From Nocardioides malaquae (GTDB taxonomy: Bacteria; Actinomycetota; Actinomycetes; Propionibacteriales; Nocardioidaceae), in NCBI RefSeq assembly GCF_015070385.1, contig NZ_JADCSA010000019.1:1-32882 (forward strand): DNA of 32,882 nt, in the 5' to 3' direction. Of this stretch, positions 22,778 through 30,360 are shown piece after piece. A program made the position numbers and the translations under genes. Each line of letters begins with the position of its first letter. The first letter of the stretch is position 1. The notes under the pieces were generated by a model, which searched no databases, was not told the DNA's origin, and saw only the letters and a program-made list of their open reading frames with translations.

Positions 22778-24288
22778 GCGACGCTCCCTTCGGGTCGCTC
22801 GCCAGCCATCATCAGGCCGAGCGTGTCGCGGGGCGTGTCGGCCGGGACGACCCCGACGATCCGCCCGCGGTAGAGCACCATGATGCGGTCGGCGAGGGCG
22901 GTCACCTCGTCGAGCTCGGTCGAGATGACCAGCACGGGGATGCCGCTGTCGCGAGCCGCGACGATCTGCTTGTGGATGAACTCGATGGAACCGACGTCGA
23001 CGCCGCGCGTGGGCTGTGAGGCCACCAGCAGGCGCAGGTCGCGCGAGAGCTCGCGGGCGACGACCACCTTCTGCTGGTTGCCCCCGGAGAGCTGCGAGGC
23101 GGTGCTGTCGATGCCCTGGGTGCGGACGTCGTACTCGCGGACCTTCTCCTCGGCGAACTGCTCGAGCGCTGCGCGCCGCACCGTGCCGGCCTGGACGAAG
23201 GGGGCCCCGTGGCTGCGGTTGAGCATGAGGTTCTCCGCGATGGTGAAGTGGCCCACGAGGCCCTCCACGGTGCGGTCCTCGGGGATGAAGCCGACGCCGG
23301 AGTCGAGCACCTTGCGGACCGAACGGCCGACGAGCTCGACCCCGTCGAGGACTGCCGAGCCCTCCACATGGGGCTGCAGGCCAAGGAGTGCCTCGGCCAG
23401 CTCGGTCTGCCCGTTGCCCTGGACGCCGGCCACGGCGAGGATCTCTCCGGCCCGGATGTCGAAGCTGATGCCGTCGAGGTGCACCCGCCCCAACGCGTCG
23501 GTGACGAGCAGGTCCTGGACCACCAGGGCGCGCTCGCCCGGCGCGGCCGGCGACTTCTGCACCACGAGCTCGACGGCGCGACCGACCATCAGGGAGGCCA
23601 GCTCGGCGTTGGTCGCGGTGGGTGCGGCCTCGCCGACCACGGCGCCTCGTCGGATCACGGTGATGCGGTCGGCCACCGCGCGCACCTCGCGCAGCTTGTG
23701 GCTGATGAAGACGATGCCGGTGCCGGACTTCTTCAGCTGGCGCATGATCGCCATGAAGTCGTCGGTCTCCTGCGGGGTGAGCACCGCGGTGGGCTCGTCG
23801 AAGACGAGCACGCGGGCGTCGCGGGAGAGGGCCTTGATGATCTCGACGCGTTGCTGGACCCCCACCGGAAGGTCTTCGACCACCGCGTCGGGGTCGACGT
23901 CGAACCCGAAGCGCCGGGAGATCTCGCGCACCTTGGTGCGGGCGGCCTCGAGGTCCAGGACCCCGGCCGCACCGGTGGACTCGTGGCCGAGCATCACGTT
24001 CTCGGCGACCGTGAAGACCGGGATGAGCATGAAGTGCTGGTGCACCATGCCGATGCCGGCGGCCATCGCGTCGCCGGGGCCGGAGAAGTGCTGCACCTCG
24101 CCGTCGAGGAGGATCTCGCCCGCGTCGGCCTGGTAGAGGCCGTAGAGGACGTTCATCAGGGTGGACTTGCCCGCCCCGTTCTCGCCCAGCAGGGCATGGA
24201 TCTCACCCGGCTCGACGGTGAGGGAGATGTCGTCGTTGGCGACCAGGGATCCGAAGCGCTTCGTGATGCCCCTGAGTTCGAGTTTCAT
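22774..24288 (-). CDS. Nucleoside ABC transporter ATPase (tandem ABC domains)
   Basis: The 504-residue cytoplasmic protein holds two ABC domains, as in NupO/YufO and sugar importers of the RbsA type. The first has a full Walker A (GENGAGKS, 35-42), Walker B VLVFDEPT and a diverged signature (LPVGVQQR). The second has a degenerate Walker A (GVQGNGQTE), a good signature LSGGNQQK and a Walker B ending in ASQPTRG in place of DEPT, so only one composite site should hydrolyse ATP, which is normal for this class. The ATG at 24288 has AAGGA at 7 nt. A 108-bp gap with two hairpins separates it from the binding lipoprotein gene. Confidence 0.95.
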
Positions 24289-24306
24289 GTGGGGGTCCTT
24301 GCTGAC

Positions 24307-24344
24307 CGTACGCCCGCCGCTGCCGGAGCCACGACGGGCGTACG
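24307..24344 (-). other. Inverted repeat in the bmp-ATPase gap
   Basis: CGTACGCCCG (24307-24316) and CGGGCGTACG (24335-24344) form a perfect 10-bp stem with an 18-nt loop, close to the ribosome site of the ATPase gene. As RNA it could act as an mRNA 3'-end stabiliser or a partial terminator. Confidence 0.55.
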
Positions 24345-24357
24345 AGTGGACGTGGGT

Positions 24358-24384
24358 GGGGAGGGCGGAGTGACCGCCCTCCCC
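24358..24384 (-). terminator. Hairpin just after the nucleoside-binding lipoprotein gene
   Basis: A perfect 11-bp stem (24358-24368 with 24374-24384) closes on a 5-nt loop (AGTGA on the plus strand), 12 bp after the lipoprotein stop. Its position within an operon suggests an attenuator that lowers expression of the downstream transporter genes relative to the binding protein. Confidence 0.65.
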
Positions 24385-24396
24385 GCTCACGGGTGA

Positions 24397-25473
24397 TCAG
24401 TCGGCGAGGTAGGAGTCGACCTTCAGGTCACCGTCGATGATGGCCTGCTCCAGCTCCTCGAGCTCGCCGGGGAGGGTGTCGGAGACCTTGTCCTCGAAGT
24501 TGTGGAACGACGAGATGCCGACGCCGCCGTTCTCGAGGGTCCCGACGTACTCGCTGTAGTCGAGCTCGCCCTGACCGGCGGCCATCACGGCCTCGTAGGT
24601 CGACTGCTGCAGCGACTTGAGGACCGAGACGAAGACGACCTCCTGGGTGGTCGGGTCCGACTCGTAGAGGTCGGCGTCGACGCCCACGAGGGCCACGTCG
24701 GAGTCGGTCTCGCCGATCACCTTCATGGCGCCGCCGTAGATCGGGCCACCGACGGGCATGATCACGTCGACGTCCTGGTCGATGACCTGCTGGGCCTTCG
24801 CGACCGCGTTGGTGTCGTTCTCGAAGCTGCCGGTGAAGAGGTTCATGCCGACGACCTTGACGTCGGCGTCCTTGACCTCGTTGTAGTGGTCGACGCCCTG
24901 CTTGAAGCCGTCCATGAAGATGGTGACGGTGTCGAACTGGTCGCCACCGTAGGTGCCGACCTTGCCGGTCTTGGTGTAGTCGGCAGCGGCGTAGCCGGCC
25001 AGGAACGCGGCTTGGGCGGTGTCGTAGAGCACCGGCTTCACGTTGTCGGCGTTGACCTCGCCGTCGAAGTCGGTGTCAGCGTTGTGGTCGATGAGGATGT
25101 AGTCGATGTCCTCGTTCTCGTTGGCCGACGCGATGGTCGCCTCCGCGAGCTCGAACCCGACCGCGACGATGGCGGTGCAGCCGGCGCTGACGAAGTTCTC
25201 CAGGGCCGGGGCGTAGTCCTCCTCGGCCTTGGACTCGAACTGCTTGAAGTCGACCTCGAGCTCGTCGGCGGCCTGCTTCACGCCGTTGAACGTCAGCTCG
25301 TTGAAGGACTTGTCGTTGAACCCGCCCTCGTCGGAGACGATGCAGGGGAGGAAGTCGGAGTCCGCCGCCTTCGTGTCGCCACCGTTGTCTTCGGGAGCCT
25401 CACCACAGGCGACGAGCAGGGAGGCGCTCATCGCCAGCACGCCGCCGAGAGCGGCCTTGCGCATGTTCTTCAC
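24397..25473 (-). CDS. BMP-family nucleoside-binding lipoprotein
   Basis: The 358-residue exported lipoprotein is the substrate receptor of the adjacent ABC importer. Its signal peptide ends in L20-V-A-C23, the lipobox. The mature part has the BMP (PnrA/NupN-like) periplasmic-binding fold: the SDEGGFNDKSFN segment, GCTAIVAVGFELAEA, a hinge region with GKVGTYGGDQF, and IMPVGGPIYGGA. The family binds purine and pyrimidine nucleosides. The GTG at 25473 is preceded by GGAGG with a 6-nt gap; an in-frame ATG at 25464 is less well placed. It is the first gene of the transport operon and diverges from cdd. Specificity for particular nucleosides cannot be read here. Confidence 0.93.
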   Translation of the reverse strand: MKNMRKAALGGVLAMSASLLVACGEAPEDNGGDTKAADSDFLPCIVSDEGGFNDKSFNELTFNGVKQAADELEVDFKQFESKAEEDYAPALENFVSAGCTAIVAVGFELAEATIASANENEDIDYILIDHNADTDFDGEVNADNVKPVLYDTAQAAFLAGYAAADYTKTGKVGTYGGDQFDTVTIFMDGFKQGVDHYNEVKDADVKVVGMNLFTGSFENDTNAVAKAQQVIDQDVDVIMPVGGPIYGGAMKVIGETDSDVALVGVDADLYESDPTTQEVVFVSVLKSLQQSTYEAVMAAGQGELDYSEYVGTLENGGVGISSFHNFEDKVSDTLPGELEELEQAIIDGDLKVDSYLAD

Positions 25474-25691
25474 TTACATCCTCCAGGAGGTTCGGCCCCG
25501 GTCGGATTCGGCAGGGGCGGTGCTGTCGTGGGGACGATACGCCCGCAGACGGCTCAGCGAAGTGGGTCGGGCACGGGTGGGTGGCAAATAGTTATCGAGT
25601 CGGGACATGGCGCTGCACGGGTCCGGTCCGACGGCGACGGAGGATGGGCGGGTCGTGCGCGTGCACGGCGCTCGACGAGGAGGAGGCAGTG
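25474..25691. promoter_or_regulatory. Divergent promoter region between nucleoside-binding gene and cdd
   Basis: This 218-bp gap is the longest non-coding interval. On the minus strand TATCGT (25534-25539) is a candidate -10 for the transporter operon, giving a leader of about 55 nt. On the plus strand an A+T-rich patch (AAATAGTTATCG, 25586-25597) is the best candidate promoter site for cdd. CCTCC-A-GGAGG at 25481-25491 is a small palindrome that includes the ribosome site of the lipoprotein gene. I see no riboswitch-like structure. Confidence 0.35.
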
Positions 25692-26090
25692 GTGGACGTG
25701 TCCGTGGAGCCGTGGCCGCGGCTGAGGTCGGCGGCGGTCGAGGTGTCGGCCCGCGCCTACATCCCCTACTCCGGCTATGCGGTGGGGGCCGCGGCCCTGG
25801 TCGACGACGGTCGCCTCGTGGTCGGCTGCAACGTGGAGAACGCCGGCTACGGCGTGACGCTGTGCGCGGAGTGCGGCCTGGTCTCGCAGCTGCACGCGAC
25901 CGGTGGCGGGCGACTGACCCACTTCGTCTGCGTCAACGGAGCCGGCGAGGTGATCATGCCGTGCGGCCGCTGCCGACAGCTGCTGTGGGAGGCCGGCGGC
26001 CCCGACCTGCAGGTGTGGACGGTCACCGGGGTACGCCCCATGACCGAGGTGCTGCCGGACGCCTTCGGTCCGCAGGACCTCGCTCGATGA
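25692..26090 (+). CDS. cdd: Cytidine deaminase
   Basis: Cdd hydrolytically deaminates cytidine and deoxycytidine to uridine and deoxyuridine in pyrimidine salvage. The 132-residue length fits the small tetrameric class. C58-A-E60 within NAGYGVTLCAECG supplies a zinc ligand and the catalytic glutamate, and PCGRCRQ (90-96) supplies C91 and C94. YIPYSGYAVGAA and CNVENAGYG form the substrate pocket. Of several clustered GTG codons I chose 25692, because AGGAGG ends 5 nt before it. Longer readings add an arginine-rich segment unlike the family. deoA follows 52 bp later, and the nucleoside import operon runs in the opposite direction. Confidence 0.95.
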   Translation: MDVSVEPWPRLRSAAVEVSARAYIPYSGYAVGAAALVDDGRLVVGCNVENAGYGVTLCAECGLVSQLHATGGGRLTHFVCVNGAGEVIMPCGRCRQLLWEAGGPDLQVWTVTGVRPMTEVLPDAFGPQDLAR

Positions 26091-26129
26091 CGCCCGTCGC
26101 GGGATGCGGTGGCGTCCCGACCCGGCACG

Positions 26130-26142
26130 TACGCTGACCGGC
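26130..26142 (+). promoter_or_regulatory. Leaderless-type promoter of deoA (-10 TACGCT)
   Basis: TACGCT (26130-26135), fitting TANNNT, is followed by 7 nt (GACCGGC) and the deoA ATG. No ribosome binding site is present. The spacing equals that seen before mutA. Confidence 0.5.
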
Positions 26143-27426
26143 ATGACGCAGCACGACGCAGTCGAGGTCATCTCCGCGAAGCGCGACGGCCACCCGCTCA
26201 CCGACAGCCAGATCGACTGGGTGATCGACGCCTACACCCGCGGCGACGTGGCCCACGAACAGATGTCCGCCCTGGCGATGGCGATCCTGCTCAACGGCAT
26301 GGACCGCTCCGAGATCTCCCGCTGGACGGCGGCGATGATCGCCTCCGGTGAGCGCATGGACTTCTCCGCGCTGTCGCGACCCACCGCCGACAAGCACTCG
26401 ACCGGAGGCGTGGGCGACAAGATCACCCTGCCCCTGGCGCCGCTGGTCGCGGCCTGCGGCGTCGCGGTGCCCCAGCTCTCGGGCCGCGGTCTGGGACACA
26501 CCGGCGGCACCCTCGACAAGCTCGAGTCGATCCCGGGCTGGCGCGCCACCCTCTCCAACGACGAGATCATGGCGCAGCTGGAGCGCGTCGGTGCCGTCAT
26601 CTGCGCCGCCGGCGACGGGCTCGCCCCCGCCGACAAGAAGCTGTACGCCCTGCGCGACGTCACCGGGACGGTCGAGGCGATCCCGCTGATCGCGTCCTCC
26701 ATCATGAGCAAGAAGATCGCCGAGGGCACGGGCTCGCTGGTGCTCGACGTCAAGGTCGGCACCGGAGCGTTCATGAAGGAGCTCGAGAAGGCGCGCGAGC
26801 TGGCCTCCACCATGGTGGCGCTCGGCCAGGACGCCGGCGTCCACACCGTCGCCCTCGTCACCGACATGTCCACGCCCCTGGGGCTGACCGCCGGCAACGC
26901 GGTCGAGGTCGCCGAGTCGGTGGAGGTGCTCGCGGGCGGGGGACCGGCCGACGTGGTGGAGCTGACGCTGGCGCTGGCGCGCGAGATGCTCGCCGGCGCG
27001 GGCGTCACCGACGTCGACCCGGCCGACAAGCTCGCCGACGGTTCGGCGATGGACGTGTGGCGCGAGATGATCCGCGCCCAGGACGGCGACCCTGACGCCC
27101 CGCTGCCGGTGGCGCGCGAGTCCCACGTCGTGACGGCTCCGACGTCGGGCACCCTGACCCGCCTCGACGCCATGGCCGTCGGCATGGCCGCCTGGCGCCT
27201 CGGCGCGGGGCGTACGAAGCAGGGTGAGGCCGTCCAGGCCGGAGCCGGTGTCGTGTGGCACGCCCGCCCGGGCGACCGGGTCACCGCCGGCATGCCGCTG
27301 CTGACCTTGCACACCGACACCCCCGAGCGATTCGAGCGGGCGCTCGCGTCGCTCGAGGGCGGGTGGGAGATCGGTGACCCGGGTGAGCGGGCAGGCGATC
27401 CGCTGCTGATCGACCGCATCGCCTGA
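26143..27426 (+). CDS. deoA: Thymidine / pyrimidine-nucleoside phosphorylase
   Basis: This enzyme splits thymidine, deoxyuridine or uridine with phosphate into the free base and (deoxy)ribose-1-phosphate, downstream of cytidine deaminase in salvage. The 427-residue product shows the phosphate-binding segment K84-H-S-T-G-G-V-G and the family signature SGRGLGHTGGTLDKLE at 113-128, followed by the alpha/beta domain and the C-terminal domain common to the bacterial enzymes. Whether it is a strict thymidine phosphorylase or also accepts uridine cannot be read from the sequence. The ATG at 26143 gives a normal N-terminus (MTQHDAVEVISAKRDG). It lacks a ribosome site, and a -10-like hexamer stands 7 nt upstream. 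Confidence 0.96.
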   Translation: MTQHDAVEVISAKRDGHPLTDSQIDWVIDAYTRGDVAHEQMSALAMAILLNGMDRSEISRWTAAMIASGERMDFSALSRPTADKHSTGGVGDKITLPLAPLVAACGVAVPQLSGRGLGHTGGTLDKLESIPGWRATLSNDEIMAQLERVGAVICAAGDGLAPADKKLYALRDVTGTVEAIPLIASSIMSKKIAEGTGSLVLDVKVGTGAFMKELEKARELASTMVALGQDAGVHTVALVTDMSTPLGLTAGNAVEVAESVEVLAGGGPADVVELTLALAREMLAGAGVTDVDPADKLADGSAMDVWREMIRAQDGDPDAPLPVARESHVVTAPTSGTLTRLDAMAVGMAAWRLGAGRTKQGEAVQAGAGVVWHARPGDRVTAGMPLLTLHTDTPERFERALASLEGGWEIGDPGERAGDPLLIDRIA

Positions 27427-27452
27427 TCGCAGGATCGCCGGATCGCCCGGCG
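27425..27452. repeat. Threefold GATCGC repeat and small hairpin after deoA
   Basis: Three 8-bp near-copies beginning GATCGC start at 27425, 27433 and 27441. CGCCGG (27436-27441) can pair with CCGGCG (27447-27452) around 5 nt. The repeat sits between convergent genes. It may act as a weak terminator, but the stem is only 6 bp. Confidence 0.3.
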
Positions 27453-27483
27453 GACGCGGCTGGACGGGTGAGCGCGTCGGGTG

Positions 27484-28080
27484 TCAGTCGATGATGTCGA
27501 CGCCCAGGCTCGAGGGGATCTTGGTCTTGATGATCTCGTCGGAGGTCATCTTGTTGCCGGACCACGCGTAACGGCGCACCTTGGTCACGACGTGGCCGTA
27601 GGTGCGGATGCAGGTGACCTCCTCGCCGGGCTTGAGCACGATCGACCCTCCGGCGGTGGTGGCCTGCGACGCGGTCTGGGTCACGGACTTCTCGACGTTG
27701 ACGGAGACGTTCAGCTTGGCCAGGCCGAAGACGGCGTTGACCTCGGCCGTGCTGCTGATGCCGGCCTTGCGCTGCACGCTCTTGCTGATGGTCTTGGTGA
27801 AGCTGCAGTGCATGGTCGCCTTCTTCGACGACTTGTTGCGCAACGGCACGGACTCGACCCGCTTGACCCTGTACTTGGTGCTGCGCAGCTTGAAACAGAC
27901 GCCCCCGCTGGCGCCGCTGCCCTTCAGGCACCGGGTCTTCTTGCCCTTCTTGGCCGCGGCGGTCGTCTCGGCGGCCGCGACGGCGGAGCCCTCCGCGCCG
28001 GCCGGGGCGGTGAGCCCGGTGAGCAGGAGGGCGAAGGTAGTCAGGATGAGGACGACAGGTCGAACGATGGTCTGTGGCAT
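27484..28080 (-). CDS. Small secreted protein of unknown family
   Basis: The 198-residue precursor has a Sec signal peptide of about 29 residues, with likely cleavage after AGA (TAPAGA|EG). A short Ala/Thr/Lys linker follows. The mature domain is basic in its N-terminal half and has four cysteines (C51, C62, C92, C157), enough for two disulfides. A middle stretch at roughly 108-145 alternates Ser/Thr/Ala with Val/Asn/Leu over several strands, and is followed by IVLKPGEEVTC. That pattern recalls the amphipathic beta-hairpin of aerolysin-like proteins, but the similarity is visual only. The start is ATG at 28080 with GGGGGA before it. It follows the MaoC-like gene on the same strand after a 140-bp gap that looks like a separate promoter. 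Confidence 0.75.
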   Translation of the reverse strand: MPQTIVRPVVLILTTFALLLTGLTAPAGAEGSAVAAAETTAAAKKGKKTRCLKGSGASGGVCFKLRSTKYRVKRVESVPLRNKSSKKATMHCSFTKTISKSVQRKAGISSTAEVNAVFGLAKLNVSVNVEKSVTQTASQATTAGGSIVLKPGEEVTCIRTYGHVVTKVRRYAWSGNKMTSDEIIKTKIPSSLGVDIID

Positions 28081-28098
28081 GGGATCCCCCGTGGCTCC

Positions 28099-28112
28099 GG
28101 CCGCGCGCGGCC
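28099..28112 (-). other. 14-bp GC palindrome in the leader of the secreted-protein gene
   Basis: A perfect 14-bp palindrome (GGCC, then alternating GC, then GGCC) lies 19 bp before the start codon. Just upstream on the minus strand a 5-bp CCCGC/GCGGG hairpin (about 28124-28137) is also possible. These could fold the leader or mark the end of the upstream MaoC transcript. Confidence 0.4.
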
Positions 28113-28149
28113 CGTGATGACTCCCCGCTCGCGCGGGATGGCGCCATCG

Positions 28150-28155
28150 AGGTTA
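28150..28155 (-). promoter_or_regulatory. Candidate -10 box for the secreted-protein gene
   Basis: TAACCT on the minus strand fits TANNNT and would give a leader of about 63 nt carrying the GC palindrome. The supporting evidence is limited to this match and the lack of coding sequence here. Confidence 0.3.
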
Positions 28156-28220
28156 GACGGAACTGAGCTGCGGGACGGCACCGTCTCGCGGCGCGTCAGG
28201 GCGACGTGGAGGGAGAGGTG

Positions 28221-28673
28221 TCAGGGCAGGAGGAGAACCACGCTCTCGGCCACGCAGGCCGGCTTGGCCTCGTCCTCGATCTCGACCGTGGTGCGCAGCG
28301 TCAGCTGGACGCCCGACGCCAGGTCGGCGACGTCGGCGACCGCGACGTGCCCCCGGATGCGGCGCCCGACGCGCAACGGTTGGGGGAAGCGCACCTTGTT
28401 GACCCCGTAGTTGAGCTTGGCGCCCGGAGTCTCCAGGGCGAAGACGCTGGCTCCGAGCAGCGGCACCAGGGAGAGGGTCAGGTAGCCGTGCGCGATGGTG
28501 CCCCCGAACGGGCCGGCCGCCGCTCGTTCGGCGTCGACGTGGATCCACTGGTGGTCGCCGGTCGCGTCGGCGAACTGGTCGACGCGGGTCTGGTCGACCA
28601 GCAACCAGTCTCCGTGCCCCAGCTCCTCGCCGGCAGCGCTGCGTACGTCGTCAAGGCTCGTGAAAGTCCGCAT
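28221..28673 (-). CDS. MaoC-like (R)-specific enoyl-CoA hydratase family protein
   Basis: The 150-residue hot-dog-fold protein has the MaoC/NodN layout. The hydratase motif is visible as ATG-D40-HQWI-H45-VD, with D40 and H45 as the expected catalytic pair, followed by [16 protein letters not shown], which forms the CoA-side helix. Such proteins hydrate 2-enoyl-CoA or act in fatty-acid, polyketide or mycolate-related metabolism. No fatty-acid genes adjoin it, so its substrate is open. The ATG at 28673 starts [11 protein letters not shown] longer frame would run into add. A TATCCT box 7 nt upstream implies a leaderless mRNA. It is divergent from add, with only 19 bp between the start codons. 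Confidence 0.9.
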   Translation of the reverse strand: MRTFTSLDDVRSAAGEELGHGDWLLVDQTRVDQFADATGDHQWIHVDAERAAAGPFGGTIAHGYLTLSLVPLLGASVFALETPGAKLNYGVNKVRFPQPLRVGRRIRGHVAVADVADLASGVQLTLRTTVEIEDEAKPACVAESVVLLLP

Positions 28674-28686
28674 GGATGGAAGGATA
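28674..28686 (-). promoter_or_regulatory. Leaderless-type promoter of the MaoC-like gene (-10 TATCCT)
   Basis: On the minus strand TATCCT (28686-28681) is followed by TCCATCC and the ATG at 28673, the same hexamer and 7-nt gap as before mutA. The same bases read on the plus strand include AAGGA, the likely ribosome site of add, so one 19-bp spacer serves both genes. Confidence 0.6.
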
Positions 28687-28692
28687 GGGACT

Positions 28693-29769
28693 GTGACCCT
28701 CCCCACGAAGACCCAGATCCGTCTCGCCCCGAAGGTTGTGCTCCACGACCACCTCGACGGGGGGCTGCGCCCAACGACGATCGTCGAGCTGGCCCGCGAG
28801 GTCGGCCACACGCTCCCGGCCGAGGGCGCCGAGGCGCTGGGCCGGTGGTTCGCCGAGTCGGCTGACTCCGGCAGCCTCGAGCGCTACCTCGAGACCTTCG
28901 AGCACACGGTGGCGGTGATGCAGACCCGTGCCGGCCTGGTGCGGGTGGCCCGGGAGTTCGTCGAGGACCTCGTCGCCGACGGCGTCGTCTACGCCGAGGT
29001 CCGCTACGCCCCGGAGCAGCACGTCGCCCAGGGGCTCAGCCTCGACGAGGTCGTCGCCGCGGTGCAGGAAGGTTTGGAGGCCGGGGTCGCCGCGGCGGAG
29101 CGACCGATCGTGGTCCGCCAGCTGCTCACGGCCATGCGGCACCGAGCGCGCTCGATGGAGATCGCGCAGCTGGCCGTCGAGTGGCGAGACCGCGGAGTGG
29201 CCGGCTTCGACATCGCCGGCGCGGAGGCGGGCTACCCGCCCACCCGCCACCTGGACGCCTTCGAGTACCTCCAGCGCGAGAACAGCCACTTCACGATCCA
29301 CGCCGGTGAGGCCTTCGGTCTGCCGTCGATCTGGGAGGCGATCCAGTGGTGCGGCGCCGACCGGCTGGGCCACGGGGTGCGGATCATCGACGACATCGAG
29401 GTCGCCGACGACGGCAGCGTGAAGCTCGGCCGCCTGGCCGCGTACGTGCGTGACACCCGCATCCCGCTCGAGATGTGCCCCTCCTCCAACGTGCAGACGG
29501 GGGCGGCGACGTCGATCGCCGAGCACCCGATCGGCCTGCTGACGAAGCTGCGATTCCGGGTGACCGTCAACACCGACAACCGCCTGATGAGTCGCACCAC
29601 GATGACCGACGAGATGGCGGCGCTCGTGGAGGCCTTCGGCTACGGCTGGGAGGACCTGCGGTGGTTCACGGTCAACGCGATGAAGTCCGCCTTCCTGCCC
29701 TTCGACGAGCGGCTGGCCCTCATCGACGAGGTCATCAAGCCGGCCTACGCCGAGCTCATCGCCGGCTGA
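28693..29769 (+). CDS. add: Adenosine deaminase
   Basis: Add converts adenosine and deoxyadenosine to inosine and deoxyinosine in purine salvage. The 358-residue product has the metal ligands H18 and H20 (LHDHLDGG), the catalytic H203-A-G-E206, RLGHGVRI, and D295 in NTDNRLMS. The residue after D295 is Asn, where E. coli and mammalian enzymes have a second Asp. NTDNR is, as I recall, usual in actinobacterial adenosine deaminases. The start is GTG at 28693, with AAGGA about 9 nt before it. Its transcription must begin inside or very near the MaoC-like coding region. The 3' end overlaps the convergent cysteine-peptidase-like gene by 14 bp. Confidence 0.95.
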   Translation: MTLPTKTQIRLAPKVVLHDHLDGGLRPTTIVELAREVGHTLPAEGAEALGRWFAESADSGSLERYLETFEHTVAVMQTRAGLVRVAREFVEDLVADGVVYAEVRYAPEQHVAQGLSLDEVVAAVQEGLEAGVAAAERPIVVRQLLTAMRHRARSMEIAQLAVEWRDRGVAGFDIAGAEAGYPPTRHLDAFEYLQRENSHFTIHAGEAFGLPSIWEAIQWCGADRLGHGVRIIDDIEVADDGSVKLGRLAAYVRDTRIPLEMCPSSNVQTGAATSIAEHPIGLLTKLRFRVTVNTDNRLMSRTTMTDEMAALVEAFGYGWEDLRWFTVNAMKSAFLPFDERLALIDEVIKPAYAELIAG

Positions 29770-30343
29770 CGCGGTCGTGCCGCCCGGCGGTGGGCACCAC
29801 CACCCACCAGGGTCGGGGCCACCCGGGGGTCAACCGCCCGCGCCGCCACGCGTCGAGGTCGATGTGTCGAGTACGCCCGCTCGCCGGGTCGTGGACCGTC
29901 CACCGGAGGTCGGTGGTCGTGGGCACACCCGCTTGGGCGACCGGCAGGGCGAGGACGACGTGGCGCGGCAGCAGCCTGCTCCCGACGTAGACGGCCACGG
30001 GTGCTCCGTCGCGCAGGGCGGCGGTGACGCGGCGTACGACCCGGCGAGCGCCCGTGCGCACCCACAGCACGCGGTGCTCCCGACCCGAGACCACGGTGAG
30101 GTGTCGCGCCAGGGCCCACGGCGGGGTGCCCCACCACCGCGGCCACGGCCACTGGCGTCGTCCGTCGAGGTCGGCGCAGGACGTGAGACGGCGGTGCAGC
30201 GCCCAGACCTCGGACCCGAAGTCGGCCGGGGGAGGGGCACCCTGGTGGAGTGCGGTGGCCACGACGGCGACGCAGGCACCGCAGGAGACGGCGTCCGGCT
30301 GGCGCAGCTCGCCCCCGGAGAGGAGGCGGGACCACGTCGTCAC
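29756..30343 (-). CDS. Predicted papain-fold cysteine peptidase (C39-like)
   Basis: I do not recognise a named family, but the 195-residue protein shows the catalytic order of papain-like enzymes: Q15 then C21 in [18 protein letters not shown] (the six-residue Gln-Cys step of papain), H128 in LPRHVVLAL, and D152 in VHDPASG. This resembles the C39 peptidase pattern. The protein has no signal peptide or membrane helix and is rich in Arg and Trp. Proteolytic activity is a prediction; a transferase-type papain fold is also possible. GAGG lies 7 nt before the GTG at 30343, and the kinase-like gene ends 17 bp upstream, so the two are co-transcribed. The 3' end overlaps add. Confidence 0.7.
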   Translation of the reverse strand: MTTWSRLLSGGELRQPDAVSCGACVAVVATALHQGAPPPADFGSEVWALHRRLTSCADLDGRRQWPWPRWWGTPPWALARHLTVVSGREHRVLWVRTGARRVVRRVTAALRDGAPVAVYVGSRLLPRHVVLALPVAQAGVPTTTDLRWTVHDPASGRTRHIDLDAWRRGRLTPGWPRPWWVVVPTAGRHDRVSRR

Positions 30344-30360
30344 GTCGGGACCTCGGGCGC

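Noticed and set aside
24289-24396. A possible purine riboswitch or small RNA between the nucleoside receptor and ATPase genes
   Set aside because: The two stems are plain hairpins. The three-way junction and conserved loops of a purine riboswitch are absent.
25581-25691. An N-terminal extension of cytidine deaminase by 37 residues
   Set aside because: The added part is Arg- and Cys-rich and unlike the family. AGGAGG 5 nt before the GTG at 25692 gives the normal length of 132.
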